Assembly (NCBI RefSeq): GCF_002234675.1
Contig: NC_019869.2
Location: 7,193,026 to 7,257,025 of the forward strand
DNA from: Oryzias latipes
Taxonomy: Eukaryota > Chordata > Actinopteri > Beloniformes > Adrianichthyidae
Direction: 5' to 3'
DNA: 64,000 nucleotides
This document shows, one piece after another, positions 1 to 24,410 of this stretch. Within the stretch, counting starts at the first letter, position 1. Every line of letters begins with the position of its first letter. The notes under the pieces were generated by a model. It had not been told where the DNA came from, ran no database searches, and saw only the letters and a list, made by a program, of their open reading frames with translations. The position numbers and the translations under genes were made by a program.

Positions 1-7040
<7,040 letters not shown>

Positions 7041-7126
7041 ACCCGAGGTGCGTGCTGGCTTTTTGTTTGTTTGTTTGTTTGTTTAAATATATGCATGCAG
7101 CTTCCATATTTGATTTCTTTCAACAG

Positions 7127-7505
7127 GGGTGGGAAACCTCGAGAGAGCTTCACAGAGGAGATTTTTGAAAAAGTGGGAAAAAAGAGAAACCTTCAAAATA
7201 AAATAAAAAAAACAGCATTTAAAAAAGAAGACAAAAAAAGGAAAAGAAGTCTGCAACCAGACAGAAAAAATACATGTATAAAAAAACCTGGTTTGTTAAG
7301 TTAAAGAGAAAATCTGTTCAAAAAGAGAGGAGAAAAGAAACTAAAAGATCCCCTGTTCTATGGGGTTTTAGAGTTCTAAGACAAAGTATGAATGAAAGCT
7401 TTCCTTTTGCCATTTTAGTCCTTTTAACTGTTTGAGCTTTCCATGCCTGTGATTTTTCCCTTGCTTTGCTTGCTTAAATAAAAGTTCCAAAATTACTTTA
7501 CTGTG
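7127..7505 (+). other. pabpc1: 3' UTR exon and poly(A) signal of the pabpc1-type gene
   Basis: Seven bases after the TGA there is a good donor (GAG|GTGCGT, exon end 7047). The next good acceptor, CAACAG, opens an A-rich exon at 7127 that runs to an AATAAA at about 7476-7481. A terminal exon that is entirely untranslated is known for PABPC1 genes. The junction is too close to the stop to trigger nonsense-mediated decay. The exact cleavage site near 7500 is inferred. Confidence 0.65.
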
Positions 7506-7614
7506 TCCTTTTTTTTTTTTTAAGGGGTACCGGTATCATCAATGTAACAGAAATCAGTAAAATGTTAGAATTTTAAACTCACAAATGAAACCAAACAGCC
7601 ATAGTGCTTGAGCA

Positions 7615-7620
7615 TTTATT
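7615..7620 (-). terminator. Poly(A) signal of the apolipoprotein-like gene
   Basis: AATAAA on the minus strand, about 80 bases after the stop codon at 7701. The convergent pabpc1 signal is at about 7476-7481 (+), so the two transcripts end close together. Confidence 0.65.
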
Positions 7621-7700
7621 TGAATGGTGCTTCAGAGCTGATCCAGTCAAAGGACTAGCCCAAAAATGTGCTTCCGGCTGAAACATCGGCATCAGCTGCT

Positions 7701-8400
7701 TTACTTGTTGCTCGTCTTGGCCAACTCTTCTCTCAGTCTATCGAAGAAGGACTGGACTTTTTCAATGAAGGGGTCAACGTGGGGTTGGATCTGCTCGACG
7801 GCGGGCTCCAGCTGCCCTCTTTTCTCGTCCAAGAAGAGCCTAAAGAGTCAAAGAGAAATGTCTTAATGACCGTTGACGATTACGAGGAGTTTTCCCACAA
7901 TCATTTATCTTCATGCGTGTCTCTGGGCATTTTATTTTGAAGAGACATTTGTCACTTCAAAATAAGTGCAGCTGGGAACTTTTTCACTTAAAGCGCTGGA
8001 TTCAGTTAAAAGTGATCCTCCTCGTCTGTCCTTTCTGAGAACATGAGCGGCTCAGATTATAACTGAGTCTCCTTTCATGGAAACGGTCTTTGATGTCAGT
8101 CATTCTGAATGTGGAGGAAAGAGATTTTCCAGCTTTACGAAGGTCTACAGAACTCACTGAGCTTGGCTTTTGACTTCCGGGTTGTTGATAATGTCGCTGA
8201 AGTCTTTGGACATTTTGGCATGGACGTCCTTCAAAAGGTCGTCCAACTCATCGGCAAATGTTCCTGATGATTTGGAAAAGATTGAAAAAGACGGATGAGA
8301 AACGCAGATGTTTCCTGCACCACAGCAATGTCATTAAAGCTTTGGTTTTACCGTGTGCCAGAGCAAGCACCACAACTGCTGCAATGATGGACAGTTTCAT
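7701..8400 (-). CDS. Small secreted apolipoprotein / type-IV antifreeze-like protein
   Basis: Three coding exons on the minus strand, 8400-8352, 8263-8158 and 7839-7701, join in frame to 97 aa. The start ATG at 8400 opens a typical signal peptide (MKLSIIAAVVVLALAHG). The mature part is short, charged and lacks cysteine. It is rich in amphipathic-helix patterns (ELDDLLKDVHAKMSKDFSDI; QPHVDPFIEKVQSFFDRLRE) with proline-punctuated segments, as in exchangeable apolipoproteins. The signal peptide and layout resemble fish type-IV ice-structuring protein (AFP4), itself an apolipoprotein relative, but this protein is shorter than AFP4 (about 120-130 aa), so orthology is open. A likely role is lipid binding in plasma or yolk. 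A 5' UTR exon and TATA box lie upstream. The gene converges on pabpc1. Confidence 0.8.
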
Positions 8401-9213
8401 GGCTGCTGACTGAATCAGGACCTAGAAAGCAAGCATATCAAAGCAAAAGAGCAAACTTTTAGTTTTGGTCATTTTTTTTTAGTTCAAACCTTCCTAATAA
8501 TCTCAGTTTTTAATGAGCAAATTTACTCAACTTTTCATCTTTGCTCTGTGTTGTTCAACCTCTTCATGTCTAATCTAATTTCCAATTATTTGAACAAATA
8601 TTTGTTTGTTGTTTGTTGTTTTTCTGTTCAAGGTGGTGTGAAAGTAAGTGGATTTAATTCAAATTATCAGCATATTTCATGAAAGGGTAAAGATAATGAT
8701 TCAGTGATGAAACTGGTGTTTTGTTTTCAGGATCATAGGATAAATATGCTGAAAATGAGAACTTATTAACTTAATTATTCCAGTTTTTAGTTTGTGAAAC
8801 TTTTGAATTATGCATCTTAAATAAACAACAATCCTTTGATTTTTATTTCACTTTTCCCAAAAAAAACATGCAACTTTCCCTTTTCCAAACTAAGATAAAA
8901 AAATGTTTTTGTCCTTCGTTAATTCAGATGCTGTGTTTACATGTTGTGTAGAGCTTATCCTAAACTATTTTTTACATTTAAACATTTGGTGCACTTTAGT
9001 CAATCAAAAAAATAAATAAAAAAACGTTTTCATTATTATTTTTGCTTTTTAGAAACGGCCAGTCTGACCTAAAAATTCTAATCTTTCTGTTTAACACAAA
9101 TCTAAAATCATATCTGTCAAGTTTTTTCTTTTGTAAACAGTTTACTTTACTAAAGAAAAAAAAGTGAAGTTAAGTATAAATCCAGAAAAGGTCCATGAGA
9201 GGATGAGACTCAC
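8401..9213 (-). other. Intron between 5' UTR exon and first coding exon
   Basis: Apart from about 20 bp of 5' UTR next to the ATG, this is AT-rich intron without recognisable repeats or exons. Confidence 0.55.
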
Positions 9214-9240
9214 CTGTTGAGGGAATGTAGAGAAGCTGCT
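9214..9240 (-). other. 5' UTR exon of the apolipoprotein-like gene
   Basis: On the minus strand CAACAG|GTGAGT gives a good donor with exon end at 9214. The matching acceptor (TTTCTAG) precedes the short 5' UTR and ATG near 8420. The upper limit near 9240 is inferred from the TATA box about 30 bases further upstream. Confidence 0.6.
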
Positions 9241-9264
9241 GCCTCCCTGCAGGACTCCTGCCCC

Positions 9265-9273
9265 TCTTATAGT
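9265..9273 (-). promoter_or_regulatory. TATA box of the apolipoprotein-like gene
   Basis: CTATAAGAG on the minus strand lies about 30 bp before the inferred start of the 5' UTR exon. A sharp TATA promoter fits a highly expressed, tissue-restricted secreted protein gene. Confidence 0.6.
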
Positions 9274-9848
9274 TCTGCCCCAAACTAATCTGACCGGATG
9301 AGATAAAGCAAAAAACCATGTCAGGATGTTTTGTGGTGCGGTACTAACTGTCCCGAGGATGTCACTTAATGTACTGATCCATGTAAAAATAAAAGACTCA
9401 CCAGACATTTGTTCTATCACTGGATAATATCCACAAAAAAATGTTTTAGTTTGCTCATGAGTAGTGGGCCAAAATACCTGTGGACAGGTGCAGAAGGGTC
9501 ATTAACAAATACAGAAACAGTTTCATTGCAGTGATTGCCTTAAAAGGTTGTAGAACAAAATATGAAGTTATGGGTACCATCATTTTTGTCCAGCCCTATT
9601 TCATTAGTTTGTTTTTTTTAAATAATTCTGTTATTAGACAACTCAAAAGTAATGGCTGATTTTGATGATTTAATTTTCAATAAATTTTAATTTATTGTTA
9701 GTTTTGAACGTTTCAAGTCATTTCAGTGAGCATTGTGGTCTTTCTTACTTTAACTGAGGGGTACCAACTATTTTGTCCACCTCTGTACATATATGGGAAG
9801 GATTGACTGTGGAAGTGAAATGTTTTGTACTGTTTGTGTGATTTCTTA
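9274..9848. other. Intergenic stretch upstream of the apolipoprotein-like gene
   Basis: AT-rich sequence. No gene is seen; the minus-strand frame 9420-9142 only overlaps the promoter. Confidence 0.5.
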
Positions 9849-10083
9849 GGTGGCCGTGGTGCAGCGGTAGGGCGGTTGACCCATGATCGTAAGATTGCAG
9901 GTTCAATTCCTGCCTTGCCCACCCATGTGTTGAAGTGTCCTTGAGCAAGACACTGAACCCCACCTTGCCTCTGGTGGGAGGTTGGTGCCAGTGTTCCATC
10001 AGTGTGTGAATGGGTCTGTGACCGTAAAGCACTTTGGGCCTTTGAAAGATGGTAGAAAGCGCTATATAAGTATGCACCATTTA
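9849..10083 (+). mobile_element. tRNA-derived SINE
   Basis: The head has pol III promoter boxes of a tRNA: an A-box-like GTGGTGCAGCGGTAGGG and a B box, GGTTCAATTCC. A body of about 150 bp follows, then a tail AAAGCACTTTGGG ... GAAAGCGCTATATAAGT, the LINE-shared tail common in fish SINEs. The same sequence is found inverted at 47521-47808. It is not a functional tRNA gene, because the rest of the cloverleaf is absent. Confidence 0.85.
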
Positions 10084-11989
10084 CCGTTTCTTATATATCA
10101 TATTCATTATTGGTGACCTTATTTTGAAAGCATATATGTTTCCTTAGGAATAAATCAGATCTTTTATTTTGAGTTCATATCTTTTTGTCCTACTAAGTTA
10201 AGTTAACGTGAAGCTCCGCCCCTTTCTGTCTGTGCTGCAGTTTTTTTCTGTCTCTAACCCCCAATTCATGTAATAACTTCCTATACTTTTTGGTTCCCCG
10301 TACCCTCTAAATAAGAATGAAATACTTCGGCCAAGATTAAGAAATGTTAGCGAAACACAGATGGGAGCTGATGAATCAACATTTAACATGGAATAGACAC
10401 GTTTTGGCGACCTAGTTTCCAGAGATTCCTCTGAAAAACAGAGAAAGGAGACTACATCACTGATGACGTAGTCACAAAACAGATGAAAGCTGTCTATCTT
10501 GGGGGGATTCGTTTGCTCTCATTGAATGTGCAACCCTGCAAAAAAAGAATAATAAACTTTTTGAGATTTGGGGTGAAGCTCTATTTCTTGTTTGGCACAA
10601 ATCCAACGGTTGCTTCCAACTCTTCACAACTTCTGGAATATAATTGATTCTCTGATGCAACCCTCACGGATAAACCGTTTGTCTGGATGGCAACACTAGG
10701 TGATGACTAAAAAATCACTTAAAATATTGTTTTTTCTGAGAAAATCTTGACTTTACGCTCTAAATGCCTTTTTTCCCTTCCTTTTTGTGCTTTAATCGTT
10801 ACCAGATGTGGTCATGTGGACCATGTTTCCAACTACTGATCTGTCTTTGTGTCCATGCAGCAGGCTGGACCTGCAAAAACAACAACTCACTATAAAGTCT
10901 GTTGAACAGAAAATCTGGCCACAGATTCATGTTGTTCGGGTTAGTGTCGGCCTTTTGGAGCCTTGACCTATTTACAGCGTGAAAGCGATTGCATGAGGCA
11001 ACCGGCCGCAGGAATGAGCGTGTTTTTACTGAATTACATCATGATTCCACAAACTGATGCTGATAGCAGAACAAAAAGTCCTCACTGTGATCTTAGTTTT
11101 AGGTATCTGAACATGATCATTCTGGTACAACTTTGCCCCAAACTGATTATCAGAGGTTAAAACACATCTTAATGTACTTTTTTTTGCATGTCAGAACATC
11201 TTTTAGCTCATAACATTATGAGTAATTTGAACTAGAAAAAACAAACGTCTTCTTCAGCAGATCTAAAGTCACAGCTGCCCAAGTAAAGTTGGTCATTTCT
11301 GTTGCTTTATACAAGTACAAACTTTACAGTTCACAGTTTCAATGTGATTTTAGAGGATTTTGCACCTCCAATTTAGAGCTTTTCGCTTGTTTTTCAATAG
11401 ACAAAACAGAATTTTATATCACCTGATTATTTCAGGTGTTGTTAATCTTAAAACTTGGTAGTCCACATCAAGAATTCATTTTTTGTGTGTGTGATTTAAG
11501 CTGTTTATAGATAATATGGTTTTAAAATGGCGTACAAAACATACATCATGAGAGTTGTTCAAGACATTTGTATCTCACACATTAAAAATGTATGCAATTA
11601 AAAACAAATAAGATGAAATGCATGTTAGAAATAGGAAATGAATGAACAATTTAAAAACTGTAAAGCAGTTTTTATAGAGAAAAAATGCCCCCCCCCCCCA
11701 GTTTAAGATAAACTTGCCAATGACAGCATTTCAGGAGAGTTGATGCAAAGCTCTGAGCGACAAAGGAGAAATATACATGTAGCATCCACAAAGCACCATG
11801 ATTGGCATCAAAATGAAAGTCTTATCAAATATAGTATTTGTCTTTTGTATTATGGACATTTTTAGACTTTTTAAATTTCTGTTTCACTTTCAAAGTCTCT
11901 TTCTATTTTTATGCTCAATGTACGCAAAAACTATGCAGCCCTAGACGTGACATTCAAAAACAAACATTAAACAGACACTTGCTAATTAG
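10084..11989. other. Intergenic DNA without recognised genes
   Basis: AT-rich sequence. It contains a C-run at about 11691-11699 and scattered short frames without domains. I see no RNA gene or clear transposon ends here. Confidence 0.5.
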
Positions 11990-12440
11990 TATTTTTTGTG
12001 AACAAATTAATATTTTTTGGCCGCAAATAGCATTTTATGGGCGCAATTTTGTGTGTTTTTGGGATTAAAATTTAGCATTTTGTGCATACAATTGACCATT
12101 TTGTGGGCACAACGTGGTATTTTAGTATCTTCAATTCCTACTACTAATTTGTGTGCACAAAATACTAATTTTTTATTTGTATCCAAAAAAATAAAAAATT
12201 GTGCCTACAAAATGCTTATAAAATACTAATTTGAAATACTAAACTGTGGCCATGAAATACCAATGTATGTGCACAAAATGCTAAATTAAGTGCACAAAAT
12301 TCATATTTGTTTACACAGAATACTAATTTCTTGCCCACCAAATGCAAAATTTGTATGCATATTTTTGCATACAAAAATGCTAATTTTTGGCCATGAAATA
12401 CCTAACTGTGGCCACGAAATGCCAATTTGAGCACAATTAG
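11990..12440. repeat. Degenerate minisatellite with palindromic ~20-bp unit
   Basis: A variable unit of the form GTGNNCACAAAATACTAATTT, or its reverse complement AAATTAGTATTTTGTGNNCAC, recurs at least a dozen times. Units in the left third read mostly as TTTTGTG...CACAA, and those on the right as CACAAAATGCTAATT. Spacer bases and unit length vary, so this is an old array. No transposon ends were found around it. Confidence 0.6.
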
Positions 12441-12479
12441 TAGACACAAATGATTCATTTTCGGGGAACTTCTTTTATG

Positions 12480-13207
12480 TCATGTTCAGGGCTCCGTAGA
12501 AACAGATTGTTGATTTTCCTGTGAAAGGAGATTTATTAAGTACTCCCTTGTTCCTCCTCTGGACTTCTCAGACCTCCAATCAGAACACAGAAGGAACAAA
12601 TCATCACACAGGATCCAGAAGAACATAAATTTCTTTAAGGAAACACTAGAGGAGGTCTCATTTCCCTCCAATGTCTTTGTTCTGCACAAAGTAGGTGGTC
12701 GAGGGGCAGTGTTCCACCCAGGTACTCAGAATCTCCTTCATAAACAACAGTTTAGAGAAAAAATAAATACATTTTTCTGCTCTCTCATTGAGTAAACTGT
12801 GTGACTCCGCTTCCAAGTGTAATCACATGCTTCAGGCTGCAGAGCTGGAGCTGTAAAGTCACACTGTAGTTGTTGTGTGCTGCTGCCAGCAGAGAACAGA
12901 GGAGGCTCAGATTTCTTGGCTTGACATTTCTCGACTTTCCACTGATGCGTTCAGATTCAGTGCAAAACGTGGGAAACGCCAACGCAACCCTGTTACATTT
13001 ATTTTGTTCCAATTCAGGGTCTTTTTGCACACATTGGGTCTTGGATTCATGCTGGGTTACCTGTCTTCCTTGTGAACTTACTTTTGGAGTCCCATGTTTT
13101 GTAATTAGATTTTGTTTACAATTGTTTTCAAGTGACTGTAATATATTTCCCCAGTAATCATCTGATGCGTCTAATTCCAAATAATCTTTTAATATATTCG
13201 AAAACAT
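12480..13207 (-). other. Unidentified coding-like stretch
   Basis: The minus strand holds a 140-aa open frame (13207-12785), and a second possible exon near 12745-12660 ends at a TGA. In the first, a good donor (CCAAAA|GTAAGTTC) follows KDYLELDASDDYWGNILQ and ENNCKQNLI. In the second, an AG acceptor precedes EILSTWVEHCPSTTYFVQNK. Both peptides look like protein rather than noise, and the size and cysteines would fit a small secreted protein or a decayed gene. I recognise no family and the exons are not proven to join. Confidence 0.25.
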
Positions 13208-13235
13208 TCTCAGTGTTCTTTTTATTATGATGAAA

Positions 13236-13310
13236 TCAAGTCAAATCAATCTTTATTCATGTAAAATCTTTATTACACAATGTGAGACAAAGTGCTAAAC
13301 ACAAAAGATA
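13236..13310 (-). mobile_element. LINE/SINE 3'-tail fragment
   Basis: The sequence AAATCAATCTTTATTCATGT on the plus strand is the inverse of the (AT)AAAGATTGATTT type tails seen on fish L2-type LINEs and SINEs. Short and degenerate. Confidence 0.4.
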
Positions 13311-13358
13311 AACAAAAAAAGAACAATAACTTAATAACTTAACCCTTATTCACCTCTG

Positions 13359-13360
13359 AC

Positions 13361-13391
<31 letters not shown>

Positions 13392-13396
13392 ACACT
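13359..13396. repeat. Poly-C / (CA)n microsatellite
   Basis: A run of about 19 C is followed directly by about eleven CA units. Length may be unreliable in an assembly. Confidence 0.85.
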
Positions 13397-13454
13397 TATC
13401 CGCTGCACCTAAACATTGGAGAACAGGCTGAGCATGAAAAATAAATGCAGTTTT

Positions 13455-13922
13455 TAGCCAAAAAAAAATCTGTCGTTTTCTAGGACTTAGTTTCTGCAGA
13501 GCAGCAGGAGTTCATTAGAAATTTGTCTCTGGGTAGTTGGTGCCCCACTTCCCATCATCCATCTGTTTGCACGTTCTTCTGCGACCTTACAGCCCCTCAC
13601 AACCCCAACCTCACATTGCCGGTGCGACAAAAATGGTGAGGAATTGGAGCTATCCAGATGTGCAGTTCTGAAGCAGATGCCATCTTAGATGAGGAAAACA
13701 AGGATGTTGGAAAGCTTGTGGCCCCGCCCGGCATGTTTTCTACATCATACAGATGAACTTTCCAAACTGCATTTTCATTTGCTCCTGATTACCAACGACT
13801 CGAATAAAGAGATGCTCAGAAATGCAATTTTGAGCTTAATTTTCTTTATATATGTCCCTCATTGTGGGGAAAATGCCACAAAAACAAGAAAAACACGATT
13901 TTCATTGGAGTGGGTCAAAACT
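13455..13922 (+). repeat. Copy of the ~600-bp dispersed repeat (family B)
   Basis: It starts around GTCGTTTTCTAGGACTTAG, passes through TTTCTGCAGAGCAGCAG, and ends in ATTTTCATTGGAGTGGGTC. The same order of blocks occurs at 15.1, 15.7, 20.1, 25.8, 32.0 and 41.3 kb. The GGAGTGGGTC end is the inverse of the AAAGACCCACT start seen in full copies. Confidence 0.75.
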
Positions 13923-14089
13923 AGCGTTTCCATGTGTGTAGAAATTAAATACAAATACTTTGTTGTATGAAAAGTGTGCACAAAATAATAAAAAGGAATT
14001 GGCGATCAAGTTTCTACATTTTACAAACACACAAAGCGCGAAAAACCGCAAAAAACAGTGTTGAGTGGTTTTAGGTGGTGCCTGAGAGT

Positions 14090-20697
<6,608 letters not shown>

Positions 20698-21344
20698 GGC
20701 TTCACAGAAAAGCACACCTTCACCACACCATAGGATTCTGGGTAACCACTGATCACTGTCTAACCTTTGGTTGAAAAGAGCAGCTGATCAGACTTTCACT
20801 TCTTAGTCCATAAAGCAAAATGTGACTGACACACAGGCTACCATCCTATTTACTGAGAGGAAACTTAAGGAAACCAAGTTTTACTGTCTGGATTTAAGGG
20901 ACATAATGTGACCTATAAAACACAGAAAGGAAGCAGGAAGGATTAGTTAACCGCATCATTCCTTATAGATATTGTGGCTGTTGCATTTTTATGAGGATAA
21001 ACCGTTGTTTGTAAAACTAGGATTAGAGCCTGCCCACACCAAAAATAATATCCAACAATTTTTTTTATTATAAGTTTCGTGTATTTGAAAAAATTCAACT
21101 TTTTAAACTTTATTAAGAGTGTTTTAAATATTAGCAAAATATGTAAACAGATTATTCCTTAGTCAGAATTGCCCTTACGGATGGATATGGGCTGTCTGCG
21201 GGGGAAAAAGGGGCAAACCTGCAGGTGACCTGCATGTTATTTTAAGATCTTAGACCAGTCGGTGATCCCGCAGAAAGAAAATGTTGATTCCATTTTTCTA
21301 TGTGCATAGTGGGGCCAACAAGTTGCAGTGAACACATGAGGGTA

Positions 21345-21983
21345 AAGGCCGTGTCACACAGCCACTACATACAGTTTGCACATTTTATGAAATATCGGTA
21401 TTCTGTGATTCGTGCGTCATATATGTAATTCAGAAGTTTTTGCGTTCGTGACTCGTCGATGTGTGCAGATGTCCACTGAGGGTTTCAGCCGACAGGTCTT
21501 TACCTGAATTCAGTTTTGAGCTATTCAAAATTTTAGGTTGGATGAGAATTACGCAGTTCACGCATGTTTTAAGATATTCATTCACAATTATTTGTTAATC
21601 TGCGAGAGGCACACGCAGATGTGTGGCTTTGCACGACTATTCCACGTTTTCACGCACGAACCACCGATGGATAGCTTTAATACAGCGTACACGGGGGTAC
21701 ATAACACGTTAAAATTCCGTAAATGACACACAAATCACTAATGAATTCCATATTAACAGTGCCATAATCGCGGACGTTTCATGTTCGACGTTGATTTACG
21801 TGTTCTTTGGTGGTTTATCCGTACTTCTTCTGTGGTTTTAACGTGGTTCATTTGTGATACATCTGTGAAAATGTCACATAAAGACCACGACTTTTCTCTC
21901 TTTTTCCATGTAGGTTAACGTATGACCAATTTTCTTTTATCCAATATGCGCAAAAGTAAGTAGTGGCTGTGTGACACGACCTT
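21345..21983. mobile_element. 639-bp MITE with 24-bp inverted repeats (Harbinger-like?)
   Basis: Left end AAGGCCGTGTCACACAGCCA(CTAC); the right end read inverted is identical except for one base (AAGGTCG...). The flanks TAA/TAG would fit the 3-bp target site of PIF/Harbinger elements, which is an inference. The interior is rich in CACGCA/TGTGCG words and has no coding capacity. Confidence 0.75.
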
Positions 21984-22166
21984 AGGAAGAGTGACGTAGG
22001 TGAGGTGCAGGCAGGTCATACGGCTTACAGGAGCTCACCCACTATTGGCGACTTAAAGTTAAGAGCACCTGTTAGGACCGGCGTTTATTTAGATTGGCGT
22101 CAATTAAAGACCGGCCACTATTGGAAGATGTACGGTAAGCATTGTACTGGCATCCTACCGCACTTA

Positions 22167-22630
22167 TTGTATTTTCCGCAGTATAGGGCGCACCGGTAAT
22201 GAATGGTCTGTTTTCGAACTTTTGCAATATATAAGGCGCACCGAAGACAAAAAAGTCAGAGATAAGGCCGTCAATCTGTCAGACTCAAGACGTTCGTAAC
22301 TCGATACACATTAGCCACATTAAAAGAGTTATTCCCATTACAATAACACGCAACGTTGTTTTCAACACATAAAAAACAGACTGAAACCGCTAAAACAGAC
22401 ATTACTGTGACTACGCTAACTCCCAACCTTGTTAGAAACGCACCAAAACCGCTACATGTTAGCTGCGTTAGCATATTCACACTAAACCATAACCAAATAT
22501 TTTGACAGAGTGCCGCGTACCTATCAAAATTGCTTCGACATCAATAATCGCTACCAGAATCAATAGAAGGCCCTATTTTGAAAAAAAATATTGATGCTTT
22601 TAGGTCCACCACATAGTGCAGAAAATATGG
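22167..22630. mobile_element. Short pogo/mariner-like MITE
   Basis: Left TTGTATTTTCCGCAGTATAG and inverted right CCATATTTTCTGCACTATGT. Both ends are flanked by TA. The inner motif GGCGCACCG is repeated near the left end. About 464 bp; no ORF. Confidence 0.65.
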
Positions 22631-24340
22631 TACTTATCCCGTGTACACCGTGTGTGCAGCATTTGTGTGCAGTCAATAAAGAGCTAGTATTCGCAACTTG
22701 CTCATGACAAGAGTGCAGCGTTAGGGCACCGTATGACGCACCACCTACATGTCATGTATGTGTAACTTCACTAAACTCCTACAACACCCATAATAATAGT
22801 ACATTCCCTTTCACGACGTCCTTCTCTACAACCCTCCATGGTCCTGGACAACCTAAAAACAGCCGTACAGTTTTAACCGTACAGGTGAACGCAGGACTAA
22901 GGCTTTACTGATGCCTGCAGCAGCTGCTCAGGTTTAACAAGAATTAGATGGTAATCTGTCATCATGTTCCTTTTGTCTATTGTAGACTTCATTGTATGTG
23001 GTGAGAACACCAGCAGCCGAATGTATGCTCTGTGTCACCGACAGAAGGACCTACAATGCTGCTCTGGTATGGATTGTGTTTGAAATGTAGATGGATCAGG
23101 ATTCAGTGTTGGTTAGAGGTACAATAAGAAGGTTAGAAAAAGGAGTTTGGAAAGTTTCTGAGCTGCTTTTCCTTTTTTGGTTTGAGATACCACAACTTTA
23201 CATTGAGAAAATAAAATACAACCTCATAACACTTGTTGAAAAGTAAAAATCTTTATAGTTAGGCACCCTATAAACATGAAGGCAGTTGATCCGGTGGTCT
23301 TTTGAAGACGCTTGTGAATGCAGTTTATTGGACTGTCTCTACTTAAAAGATCAGTCTGGATTTAGGCAAATTAAACAGCAGGAGGGCTGGCATTTGTGCA
23401 GCACAATAAAAGTTTAGGAATTGGCAACATAAAATAACAGAAAATTATCCAAAAGACTGAGATTAAAGTCTACCATTTGGAATTGTGTTATGTTGATACA
23501 ACTTTAAGAAAATAGGTAGTATTTGATTGTAAAACCTTTCAAAAACATCTTAATTAAAACTTTTTGGCCTTTACACTTCTTACATAATGGATCTGTAATT
23601 TGCTCAGTTACTTGAAACATTTGAAAGATTTCTAATGAGACTTAAAAGGAATGAACAGTTTGACTGAAATAAAAATTTGTTTTTTTCTGCTAAGTCTGTG
23701 ACTCAAGTTGGATTAGTCAAAAGACTTTTTTCCTTTTTCTTTTCGTTTGATTATTATTATTATTATTTTTAGAAACAATGATTGCAATATCATAAGAGCC
23801 ATCAAAAAATGATCTGAACATCTTTTTTATTAAGCTTTTGGAGACTTTGACCTATGTGTGTCCTTTTTGTTTCTTACTTTTCTAAATGAGCAGCCATTTT
23901 TAGCTCTTAATGTTCATTTTTTTTTAATGTAAAAGTCTCAGCTCTGTACACAAATGCATTTCACTTATGTTATTATTGATCAAGGCTTTTTTAACCCATT
24001 TTTATATATGCATTTATAAAATGAAAACATTGGCTTTTTGTGTTTTGAACTTTGTTGCATGACATGCTTTTTTATTTTATTTTGATACAGTATTGTTTTA
24101 TAAAAATGGTTTTATTATGCCCAAATTGTATTTTGTATGAACAATTTGTATTCCATGTTTATACTTTTAGTAGATTTATATAAAAATGTATATAAATATG
24201 TAATAAATTGGTCCGTACAAAGTTTTGAACTTTATCTGGTCTTGTGTTTTTATTGTTCGATGCTATTAAAAAAATAATCTAAAACGAAGCAAAGATATTG
24301 TATTTTATTTTTTGAAAGAGGAGTTCATTTTATATTATAA

Positions 24341-24363
24341 CTTCCGGTTTGCTGAACAGGAAG
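24341..24363 (+). promoter_or_regulatory. sf3b4: ETS-type sites in the sf3b4 promoter
   Basis: CTTCCGG at 24341-24347 and AGGAAG at 24358-24363 lie 50-70 bp before the ATG, with no TATA box. This is a typical housekeeping promoter arrangement. ETS binding is inferred from motif only. Confidence 0.45.
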
Positions 24364-24410
24364 AGGCGGAGCTTCCTACATGAACGCTTCTGGTGCGTTG
24401 GTCATTCAAC

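Larger units (their letters stand above)
20698..24230 (+). other. lix1l: lix1l 3' UTR and intergenic DNA
   Basis: No further gene is seen before sf3b4. AATAAA at about 24202 and the repeat-poor character of 22.9-24.2 kb suggest a very long lix1l 3' UTR interrupted by two MITEs (21345-21983, 22167-22630), but an earlier poly(A) site is possible. Transcript data would decide this. Confidence 0.4.

Noticed and set aside
9850-9920. Possible tRNA gene
   Set aside because: Only the A and B boxes match; the acceptor stem and cloverleaf do not form, and a SINE body follows.
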